This document shows, in pieces, positions 1 through 6,035 of a DNA stretch of 10,371 nt. Origin of the DNA: Ktedonobacterales bacterium. GTDB taxonomy: Bacteria > Chloroflexota > Ktedonobacteria > Ktedonobacterales > JACDGC01. The stretch is taken from assembly GCA_013815535.1 (NCBI GenBank), contig JACDGC010000082.1:1-10371 (forward strand), given 5' to 3'. Position numbers and translations under genes: made by a program. How positions within the stretch are numbered: the stretch's first letter is position 1; every line of letters begins with the position of its first letter. The notes under the pieces are model-generated. The model did no database searches, was not told the origin of the DNA, and saw nothing but the letters and a program-made list of their open reading frames with translations.

Positions 1-2010
1 GCTGACGACCTCGCCGTTCGCCCGCGCCACAATGACGTGGCCGGAATCAACCGCGACCTGTTTTTCGACGCCCGTGCCGACGATCGGCGATTGGGGGCGC
101 AGCAATGGCACCGCCTGGCGTTGCATGTTCGCACCCATCAGGGCGCGGTTCACGTCGTCATGTTCCAAGAAGGGGATGAGCGACGCCGCGACGCTCACCA
201 TCTGGCTGGGCGAGATGTCCATATAGTCCAGGCGGTCGATGTTCGTCTCGACGAATTCACCTTCGTGGCGGCCTGTAGCACGCTCCGAGATGAAATGGCC
301 GCTGGTGTCGATAGCCGCGTTGGCCTGGGCGATGGTGAACTTCTCTTCTTCGTCCGCCGTCAGGTACTCGACCTCCAGCGAAACCCAAGGTTGGATGGTG
401 ACGTCACGCGGCTTCAGCTTCAGCAATGTGTCCAGCACCGGCTGGTCGATCACCGTGCCCGCCGGGACGGCCACGTTCTTGCCATCCATCACGTCCTTGC
501 GGACGTGGCGGCCCAGCAAACGCAGATCATCGCTGTGCAGCGTATGATAGACGCGCCGGTAGGGCGTCTCGATGAAGCCGAAACGGTTGATGGTCGAATG
601 CGTCGCCATGTTGCCGATCAGGCCGATGTTCGGTCCCTCCGGTGTCTCGATGGGGCAGATGCGGCCATAGTGCGAGCTGTGCACGTCGCGGACCTCGAAG
701 CCCGCGCGCTCACGCGACAGACCACCAGGGCCGAGCGCCGACAGGCGGCGCTTGTGGCCGATCTCCGCCAGCGGGTTCGTCTGGTCCATGAACTGTGACA
801 ATTGGCTGCCACCGAAGAACTCTTTCATCGCGGCAACGACCGGACGAATGTTGATCAATTGATTCGGCGAGACCTGGGTGGGGTCCTGCACGACACTGAT
901 GCGCTCGCGCACCACGCGCTCCATGCGAACGAGGCCCACGCGGAACTGCTGCTGAATCAACTCGCCGACGCTGCGGACGCGGCGGTTGCCCAGGTGGTCG
1001 ATGTCGTCCTGCCGCCCGATGCCGTTATCCAACTGCACCAGCCGCTTGACGATGGCGATCATATCATTCTGGGTCAGTGTGCGCGTCGTCTGGGGGATGG
1101 CAAGGCCAAGCTTGCGATTCAACTTATAACGACCAACGTTGCCCAGGTCGTAGCGACGGGGGTGATAGAACATTTGCACAACAAGGTTGCGCGCGTTCTC
1201 TTTTGTCGCGGGGTCGCCGGGGCGCAGTTTCTTGTAGACCTCGATCATGGCGTCTTCAGGATTCTTGATCGGGTCTTTATCCAGGGTCGTGCCGATGAAC
1301 GAGTACGGCCCGGTATCGACATCCGCGAAGGTGGCAATGATGGCCTCATCCGTCCGCAGATCAGGCGTATCGTCGGTGCGACCGGGGTCCTTTTCGCCTG
1401 CCTCGGCCATCGCGCGCAGCAAGGTCGTGATGGGGATCTTGCGCTTGCGGTCGATCTTGACCGAGATGATGTGCTTGGCGCTCGTCTCGAACTCCAGCCA
1501 CGCGCCACGATTGGGGATGAGTTTGGTGCCAAAGAGCTTGGGGCTGCCGGGGGTGTCGTCATCCAACGTGAAATACGCGCCGGGCGAACGCACGAGTTGG
1601 CTGACCACCACGCGCTCGGCACCATTGATGATGAAGGTGCCCTCGCGAGTCATCAGCGGGAAGTCGCCCATGAAGATGTCTTTTTCGACGATCTGGCCAG
1701 TCTCTTTGTTGGTGAGGCGGGCTTTGACCGTCAGCGGCGCGGCATAGGTCGCGTCGCGGTCGCGGCATTCTTCCTCTTCATACTTGGGCTTGCCGAATGG
1801 GTCTTCGGGGACGATAAAGTCAAGACGGAGATTTTTGTTGGTGAAATCCTCGATGGGAGAGATTTCCGCGAAGAGTTCACGGAGGCCCTCACGCTTGAAC
1901 CACTCGAACGAATCCAGTTGCACCTGGATCAGATTAGGCATCGGACGAATGTCGGTGATGCGCGAGAAGCTCTGTCGGGGGGGGAGCGTGACGGCTGTGG
2001 TGCCTGCCAT
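1..2010 (-). CDS. rpoB: DNA-directed RNA polymerase subunit beta, N-terminal 670 residues (partial, continues past the left edge)
   Basis: Catalytic beta subunit of RNA polymerase. The minus strand is open from an ATG at 2010 to base 1 without a stop, giving 670 of the roughly 1,100-1,300 residues usual for the family. A GAGAGGAG ribosome binding site at 2021-2028 lies 10 nt before the ATG and fixes the start. Visible landmarks: PNLIQVQLDSFEWF near the N-terminus (fork/protrusion region), INGAERVVVSQL with N129 and R133, the rifampicin-binding cluster around 401-427 (GSQLSQFMDQTNPL, then HKRRLSALGPGGL), and CPIETPEGPNIGL after it. By alignment by eye, D409, H419 and S424 match E. coli D516, H526 and S531, so the rifampicin contacts look wild type. 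The numbering runs about 107 lower than in E. coli, which means the E. coli beta lineage insert is absent. No rplL lies directly upstream; rpoB appears to head its own transcript from the promoters at 2415-2443 and 2508-2536. Confidence 0.98.
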   Translation of the reverse strand, partial: MAGTTAVTLPPRQSFSRITDIRPMPNLIQVQLDSFEWFKREGLRELFAEISPIEDFTNKNLRLDFIVPEDPFGKPKYEEEECRDRDATYAAPLTVKARLTNKETGQIVEKDIFMGDFPLMTREGTFIINGAERVVVSQLVRSPGAYFTLDDDTPGSPKLFGTKLIPNRGAWLEFETSAKHIISVKIDRKRKIPITTLLRAMAEAGEKDPGRTDDTPDLRTDEAIIATFADVDTGPYSFIGTTLDKDPIKNPEDAMIEVYKKLRPGDPATKENARNLVVQMFYHPRRYDLGNVGRYKLNRKLGLAIPQTTRTLTQNDMIAIVKRLVQLDNGIGRQDDIDHLGNRRVRSVGELIQQQFRVGLVRMERVVRERISVVQDPTQVSPNQLINIRPVVAAMKEFFGGSQLSQFMDQTNPLAEIGHKRRLSALGPGGLSRERAGFEVRDVHSSHYGRICPIETPEGPNIGLIGNMATHSTINRFGFIETPYRRVYHTLHSDDLRLLGRHVRKDVMDGKNVAVPAGTVIDQPVLDTLLKLKPRDVTIQPWVSLEVEYLTADEEEKFTIAQANAAIDTSGHFISERATGRHEGEFVETNIDRLDYMDISPSQMVSVAASLIPFLEHDDVNRALMGANMQRQAVPLLRPQSPIVGTGVEKQVAVDSGHVIVARANGEVVS

Positions 2011-2400
2011 GCGCTGGTTACTCCTCTCGCCGTATCGTGTTGGGGTACGACGCTACTGGGGTCGGATGGGGAACGGGGGCCATCCGTGGGACCTGGGCGG
2101 TGCGCAGTTGCTGTGCGAGTGTGACGATAATGGGATGATCAGGTGGGCGCGCGAGCAGGCGACAAGACAAACGCCGCTCGTTCGTCGATAATAGCTGAGG
2201 CACAATGCATGTGGTATGCCAAAGACAACACGATGCCCAGGGGCCACGGACAGCCGCACCCGATGGTCAATCGTGTAAGCATTGCGGGAATTCCTATTGT
2301 CATCCTGCTAAAGGAGACACGCCTCGGTGGACGCGCTACGAAACGCGGCGATGCGCGACGAGATTTTGGGTATGAGCGGCACTGCCCACCCCATAAATAG
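2011..2400 (-). other. Long untranslated leader of rpoB
   Basis: About 390 bases lie between the rpoB start and the probable transcription start near 2408. I see no convincing gene here on either strand: the short open frames show no recognisable protein and lack a good ribosome binding site. The stretch holds a 7-bp stem (2063-2086) near its 3' end and the rpoB ribosome binding site. No known riboswitch or ribosomal-protein leader could be recognised by eye. It could be a regulatory leader or simply spacer. Confidence 0.5.
2063..2086 (-). promoter_or_regulatory. Hairpin in the rpoB leader
   Basis: CGGATGG at 2063-2069 pairs perfectly with CCATCCG at 2080-2086 around a 10-nt loop. It sits about 52 nt upstream of the rpoB ATG in the leader transcript. 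There is no T-run after it on the minus strand, so it is not a standard intrinsic terminator. A role in folding of the leader is possible but unproven. Confidence 0.3.
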
Positions 2401-2410
2401 TCTCAGAGAC
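2400..2410. promoter_or_regulatory. Perfect 11-bp palindrome at the rpoB transcription start
   Basis: GTCTCAGAGAC is a perfect inverted repeat (5-bp arms, 1-bp centre) that covers the predicted start point (about 2408) of the rpoB promoter at 2415-2443. Such a position suits an operator for a dimeric regulator. A chance palindrome is also possible, because the arms are short. Confidence 0.3.
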
Positions 2411-2414
2411 ACTC

Positions 2415-2443
2415 AGTATAACATGGGGAACAAAAAATGTCAA
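2415..2443 (-). promoter_or_regulatory. Strong sigma70-type promoter for rpoB (P1)
   Basis: On the minus strand a perfect TTGACA (2443-2438) is followed after 17 nt by TATACT (2420-2415), with a TG one base before the -10 (extended -10). A T-run opens the spacer. The predicted transcription start is near 2408, giving a leader of about 400 nt before rpoB. Both boxes and the spacing are close to ideal. Confidence 0.8.
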
Positions 2444-2507
2444 GGGGGAATGGCACAATGGGGGTAGGGAACGTGGTTGGCCCTTTCTTTTGTGCTTCAC
2501 GAGAAGT

Positions 2508-2536
2508 ACTATACCATATCGCGCCATTTCTTGCAA
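2508..2536 (-). promoter_or_regulatory. Second sigma70-type promoter upstream of rpoB (P2)
   Basis: On the minus strand TTGCAA (2536-2531) and TATAGT (2513-2508) are separated by 17 nt. It lies 93 nt upstream of P1 and points the same way, so rpoB may have tandem promoters. The predicted start is near 2501. Confidence 0.55.
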
Positions 2537-2564
2537 GACCTCGCGGGCGGAAAAACCACGACGG

Positions 2565-2593
2565 TTGACAGCACGGCAACGGCCCTTTACGAT
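2565..2593 (+). promoter_or_regulatory. Sigma70-type promoter for the GT-C glycosyltransferase gene
   Basis: A perfect TTGACA (2565-2570) is followed after 17 nt by TACGAT (2588-2593). The predicted start is near 2600, about 40 nt before the ATG at 2640. This placement supports 2640 as the translation start, since in-frame starts further upstream would lie outside the transcript. Confidence 0.7.
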
Positions 2594-2639
2594 AGGGGAA
2601 ACGCTGACAGAACCTCACCTACTAAAGGATGCCGCTTTC

Positions 2640-4058
2640 ATGATGCGCCCGCCCCTCGACCCTCATCAGCATCCCCTTGCGCCAGCTTCCCTCACTGATC
2701 GCACCACCTTGATCCTGGCCATCACTCCCCAGCGGAGTCGCACCGAATGGTGGTGGGTGGGTGGCCTGCTGCTGGTGGGCCTCCTCATTCGTCTGCATTA
2801 CGCGCCCAACGGAGGCTTCTTCTATGATCTCAAGGCGTATACAGACTGGGGCCGGACCCTCGACGCCCACTTCTTCACGCCCTATTCTGCCTTCTCCACG
2901 ATGAACTATCCGCCCCTAGCGATCTATCTGTGCGCCTTTGGCGTCACGGCCGTCTCCATCATCAATCCGTTGCTGCACTTGGCTGTGCCAACGAACGTGC
3001 TCATTTCAGGCGAGTTGGCAATCTTCGAGAAGATTCCGGTGCTCATCTGCGACATCGTGCTGATCGCGTCACTCTTTTGGATGGCACGCCATTATCTTTC
3101 GTTTTGGTGGAGCTTCGCGCTGGCGGCGGCCTATGCCTTTTCCCCAGCGGTCATCCTCGTTGGCTCCGATTGGGGCCAGATGGACGGCGTCTTCGCGCTA
3201 TGCTTGGTTTTCGCGTTTTGGTTCGCCATTCACCACAAGGCTGGGTGGGCTGGCGTGATGTTTGGCCTGGCATTGATGCTGAAGCCCCAACCCGTCGTGC
3301 TGACCCCTGTCTTTCTGGTCTATATGTGGCACGATGGCTGGCGGGCGCTGGGGCGCACAGTGGGAGCCATCGCGGCGACATGCACCGTCATTTGTCTGCC
3401 ATATCTGATTCCGCCCAATTTCGAGATCCTGGTGATGCTGCGCAACATCGTCAACAGCCTTTCCCCCAACACCAGCAGCTATGCCTATAACATGTGGTGG
3501 GGCTTGGGCCTCGCCTTCAAGAAGGCCGCCAAGCCAGTGGTGGGGCCGTTCTCCGCGACCCTGGTGGGGTGGTTCATTTTCGCCTTGGTCGTCATCGTGA
3601 TCTGCTTGTTGATCTGGCGCGTCCCCAACCCCGTGACCTTTTTGGTGGGTGCGGCCCTGGTCATGTATGCGTTTTTCGATTTCACCACCGGCCAGCACGA
3701 ACGCTACCTCTTTCCCGCGCTTCCGCTATTCCTGTTGGCCGCCATTTGGCAGCGGCGCTACCTCATCTGGTATAGTCTGGCAACCGCGATGAGCTTTGGC
3801 AATATGATGTCGATTATCATTCGCCGCTATCGCCCAAAGTCGATCCTGAATGTTTACCCCCTCCAGCACTTTTGGATCTTACAATCCATTTCGTGGCTGA
3901 ACGTGATCTTCTTTGGGGTGGCGTTGGGGCTGCTGCTGCACACCTATTGGCCCGATATCTGGGGCAAGCGCAGCCCTGCGCAGGGCTCGGTGGATCTGGC
4001 TGATGCCGAGACGTTGCACATGCGGGCGCTCCGGCCCGTCAACCCTGCGACGTCCTAG
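2640..4058 (+). CDS. Multi-pass GT-C type glycosyltransferase (Gpi18-related mannosyltransferase-like)
   Basis: A 472-residue integral membrane protein that probably transfers a sugar from a polyprenyl-phosphate donor to an acceptor on the outer face of the membrane. About a dozen hydrophobic segments run from near residue 37 (WWWVGGLLLVGLLIRL) to the C-terminus. The first extracytoplasmic loop carries the acidic motif typical of GT-C enzymes, FYDLKAYTDW, with D63, Y67 and W70; D63 is the candidate catalytic base. Further family-like signatures are YPPLAIY (90-96), WGQMDG (178-183) and QHERYLFP (352-359), which recall the bacterial proteins related to the GPI mannosyltransferase Gpi18. The start was chosen because AAAGGA at 2624-2629 lies 10 nt upstream and the promoter at 2565-2593 precedes it; ATG at 2643 is an alternative. 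Sugar and acceptor cannot be read from the sequence. The gene is divergent from rpoB and convergent with the next gene, with only 12 bp between the stop codons. Confidence 0.85.
   Translation: MMRPPLDPHQHPLAPASLTDRTTLILAITPQRSRTEWWWVGGLLLVGLLIRLHYAPNGGFFYDLKAYTDWGRTLDAHFFTPYSAFSTMNYPPLAIYLCAFGVTAVSIINPLLHLAVPTNVLISGELAIFEKIPVLICDIVLIASLFWMARHYLSFWWSFALAAAYAFSPAVILVGSDWGQMDGVFALCLVFAFWFAIHHKAGWAGVMFGLALMLKPQPVVLTPVFLVYMWHDGWRALGRTVGAIAATCTVICLPYLIPPNFEILVMLRNIVNSLSPNTSSYAYNMWWGLGLAFKKAAKPVVGPFSATLVGWFIFALVVIVICLLIWRVPNPVTFLVGAALVMYAFFDFTTGQHERYLFPALPLFLLAAIWQRRYLIWYSLATAMSFGNMMSIIIRRYRPKSILNVYPLQHFWILQSISWLNVIFFGVALGLLLHTYWPDIWGKRSPAQGSVDLADAETLHMRALRPVNPATS
3972..3987. repeat. Perfect 16-bp palindrome near the 3' end of the GT-C gene
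   Basis: AGCCCTGCGCAGGGCT is self-complementary over all 16 bases. It lies inside the coding sequence, 71 bp before the stop, and 84 bp beyond the stop of the convergent minus-strand gene. In RNA from either strand it can fold into a short GC-rich hairpin, but no T-run follows on either side. It may help end minus-strand transcription, or it may only reflect codon composition. Confidence 0.3.
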
Positions 4059-4070
4059 CGCGCCAGTGCT

Positions 4071-5744
4071 TCAAATGGCGGGGAAGACGAAACACTGCGT
4101 CGCGCACCTTTCGGCTGAAAACGACGCGGTAGCCCCACTTCCTGGTGCGGCTGGGGTGGCGGCAAGCATGGCGCTGATCAAGTGGTAGGTCAGTGCCATG
4201 ATCTTTGTATTGCTGTTGATGAAGTTTTGCTGATAGGCATAGAGAGGGGAGCCATTGTCGAGCGCATCGGCCCACCACATCGTCCCCGCGTCGAAGACCA
4301 TTGCCCCTGATTTAGCGAAATAATAGGCCGACATCGCCACCTGGGGCCGCCCATAGGTGTTGATGAGGGGCGAAGCCGCGATGACGTGCAGTTGGGGGGG
4401 TGTGTGCAACAGCGAAATGATGCCATCATATTCATAGCCCACTAACCCACCCTTGACATGCTCGTCTGGTTGCAGCCCAGCGGCGGCGATATAGGGATCG
4501 GGTGCGGCGTCAACGACCCAGTCTGGCAGTGCTTTGGAAGGCACCAGGCTCAGATATTCCAACCCGAGCAGTTCGCTTTCGGGCCGATTCACCAGCGGGT
4601 CGCGCCACGTCGTGGTCACGACCGAAGGATCGATGGCAAACATCGGGTCGCTCGCTGCGGTTTTGGTTGAAACTTTATAGCAGGTGATGACGCGGTCGGG
4701 GTGCTGCTCAGCATCAGGTTCGTAGCGGTTTTGCCAATAGGCAGCGTTGGCCCCAAAGAAGCCCAGGCTCACCCCGTGATCGCGTGCGTTTTCCATGCCA
4801 TCGCGCATGGCCTTGGTCCAATATTCATCATGGGCCATAACGATCACGACGCGGTGCTGCAAAAGCTGCTCAGGATGCTCCGAGATGTCCACGTCCGTGG
4901 TATAGGCGACATCCAGTGCTGAACGTTCCATCCAGCGAATCATGTGGATGTCCCAGGCGAGTAAATCGCCCACGCCCCCTGAGCGGTCATAGGGGCGATT
5001 GAACGAGACTTTCGTGGCAGCCACTTTGACGCCCAGCGCGGTCTCTTTGCGATCGCTATGATAGAGGCTGAAGCCCCCCCAAAGATTATAGGCTTGGTAC
5101 GTGTTGACGCTGATGTTCGCCAGCGCCGCTGCCTGGGGATGGGCCTCACGAATGACCAGGGGAATCTCGTTTTCCGCGTGGTTGTCCGCGACCAGTTTGA
5201 GGAGGTAAACACCACTGGGCCAGTCACCCACTGGCAGGGTGTAGTTGCTTTGCCAGTGGGTTTCGACCAGATGCGTCACCGGGTCAGTCGTGCAGGTGGG
5301 GCAACCCTCTAAACCATTATAGGGCGTCCAGATCCCCTGCACCAAACTCTCGATAGGGGGTGAGCGGTAATAGAGATGGCCCCCCAGCCCATGGTACCAA
5401 CCGATGCGATAGACATCCACGGTAAAAGTCGTCGGCGCGTATGAGCTGATATAGAGCGGCACCAGCGTGTCTGGCAGGGTGGAAACCGTGGCGGTGTAGC
5501 CTTGGATGAAGTTCAAATTCACATGCGCATCAAGTTGCCATGCGGTGGTGCCAGGGAGTTGATTCTCGTGAGCGAGGCCCGAGGAAGGGTGAAATAAGGG
5601 CACTGGTGTGTCAATGTTGGTCGCATGGGCAGATTTAAGGACGGGGTCTTGGTAAAAGAGCGTCAAGGAAATGACACTCCCCGTCAGCAGGATGAGCACG
5701 CTGAACACGCCGAGCAGCAATCTGCGCATGCGGAGGGCTTTCAC
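4071..5744 (-). CDS. Membrane-anchored N,N-dimethylformamidase beta-subunit-like protein
   Basis: A 557-residue protein with a positively charged N-terminus and one hydrophobic segment at about residues 8-30, predicted as a signal anchor or signal peptide, so most of the chain should lie outside the cytoplasm. The C-terminal two thirds look like the C-terminal domain of the N,N-dimethylformamidase beta subunit: NTYQAYNLWGG (Y216, Y219), FNRPYD (Y252), MAHDEYW (H305, E307), a GFFGANAAYW stretch and GTMWWADALDN (T488-N496). The Paracoccus enzyme uses a 2-Tyr-1-Glu mononuclear iron site; a tyrosine of YQAYN, Y252 and E307 are the natural candidates here, in the same order. The N-terminal part (about 31-200) is likely beta-rich and holds a CPTC pair at 148-151; another close Cys pair lies at the C-terminus. 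It is shorter than the known amidase subunit (about 760 residues), so the substrate is unknown. The GTG start at 5744 was preferred to an upstream ATG at 5822 because AAAGAGG lies 6 nt before it. Confidence 0.8.
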   Translation of the reverse strand: MKALRMRRLLLGVFSVLILLTGSVISLTLFYQDPVLKSAHATNIDTPVPLFHPSSGLAHENQLPGTTAWQLDAHVNLNFIQGYTATVSTLPDTLVPLYISSYAPTTFTVDVYRIGWYHGLGGHLYYRSPPIESLVQGIWTPYNGLEGCPTCTTDPVTHLVETHWQSNYTLPVGDWPSGVYLLKLVADNHAENEIPLVIREAHPQAAALANISVNTYQAYNLWGGFSLYHSDRKETALGVKVAATKVSFNRPYDRSGGVGDLLAWDIHMIRWMERSALDVAYTTDVDISEHPEQLLQHRVVIVMAHDEYWTKAMRDGMENARDHGVSLGFFGANAAYWQNRYEPDAEQHPDRVITCYKVSTKTAASDPMFAIDPSVVTTTWRDPLVNRPESELLGLEYLSLVPSKALPDWVVDAAPDPYIAAAGLQPDEHVKGGLVGYEYDGIISLLHTPPQLHVIAASPLINTYGRPQVAMSAYYFAKSGAMVFDAGTMWWADALDNGSPLYAYQQNFINSNTKIMALTYHLISAMLAATPAAPGSGATASFSAERCATQCFVFPAI

Positions 5745-5750
5745 AGTCGG

Positions 5751-5757
5751 CCTCTTT
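5751..5757 (-). promoter_or_regulatory. Ribosome binding site that fixes the GTG start at 5744
   Basis: On the minus strand AAAGAGG lies 6 nt before a GTG that opens MKALRMRRLLLG. This start puts the hydrophobic anchor close to the N-terminus, as expected. The in-frame ATG at 5822 lies only about 15 nt from the predicted transcription start and would add 26 residues that do not look like a signal sequence. An internal ATG at 5729 is a less likely alternative. Confidence 0.65.
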
Positions 5758-5818
5758 TTGGTGGTGCAAAAAAACGTCCTGAAAAGATAGACGTCAGAAC
5801 CACGCCTAATGTTCAAAA

Positions 5819-5830
5819 CCAAAGCTTTGG
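5819..5830. promoter_or_regulatory. Perfect 12-bp palindrome just downstream of the dimethylformamidase-like gene's promoter
   Basis: CCAAAGCTTTGG is fully self-complementary. It lies about 7-18 nt downstream of the predicted minus-strand start (near 5837), where a bound repressor could block transcription. No regulator gene is present in the window, so a role is only suggested by position. Confidence 0.3.
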
Positions 5831-5843
5831 GGATCTTATGAGC

Positions 5844-5872
5844 GTTCTAGCATAGTGTAGTGGACCTGTCAA
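5844..5872 (-). promoter_or_regulatory. Sigma70-type promoter for the dimethylformamidase-like gene
   Basis: On the minus strand a perfect TTGACA (5872-5867) is followed after 17 nt by TAGAAC (5849-5844), preceded by TGC (extended -10). The predicted start near 5837 gives a leader of about 93 nt before the GTG at 5744. Confidence 0.65.
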
Positions 5873-5961
5873 CGGTTGCTTTTGCCCGGTGCCATAAATC
5901 TGGCCCTTAACACCTGGCGTTCTATTGGCAACATTTTCGTGAAACCTATTCGATTAAACAC

Positions 5962-5990
5962 TTTACAGACGCTTGATCATCGGTTACTAT
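5962..5990 (+). promoter_or_regulatory. Sigma70-type promoter for the membrane/GT2 fusion gene
   Basis: TTTACA (5962-5967) and TACTAT (5985-5990) are separated by 17 nt. The predicted start near 5997 lies about 39 nt before the ATG at 6036 and excludes the in-frame TTG at 5973 as the start. It is divergent from the promoter at 5844-5872, with about 90 bp between the two -35 boxes. Confidence 0.6.
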
Positions 5991-6035
5991 GGTGCCGTTA
6001 CACAGTTGGCACCACCGAAGGGATGTATCTCAGGC

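Noticed and set aside
401..830. Possible rifampicin-resistance changes in rpoB.
   Set aside because: The main contact residues (Q, L, S, Q, F, D in the first block; H, R, S, L in the second) match the sensitive form. The differences from E. coli (for example T411) are at non-contact or commonly variable positions.
802..2124. Long plus-strand open frame of 440 codons, together with one at 37-798.
   Set aside because: Both lie antisense to rpoB, whose minus-strand reading gives unmistakable beta-subunit motifs. The plus-strand translations are low-complexity shadows rich in D, R and H without any recognisable domain.
2053..2259. Minus-strand small open frames in the rpoB leader (2053-2259 and 2018-2203) as leader peptides.
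   Set aside because: Neither has a good ribosome binding site or a telling composition, and they overlap in different frames as chance open frames do in GC-rich DNA.
2490..2639. N-terminal extension of the GT-C gene to a start at 2490.
   Set aside because: It would run through the promoter at 2565-2593, adds 50 residues without family likeness, and the ribosome binding site at 2624-2629 supports 2640.
3198..3698. Minus-strand open frame of 166 codons inside the GT-C gene.
   Set aside because: Shadow of the membrane protein on the other strand: its composition is mirror-like (Q, H, G rich) and it lacks a ribosome binding site or domain.
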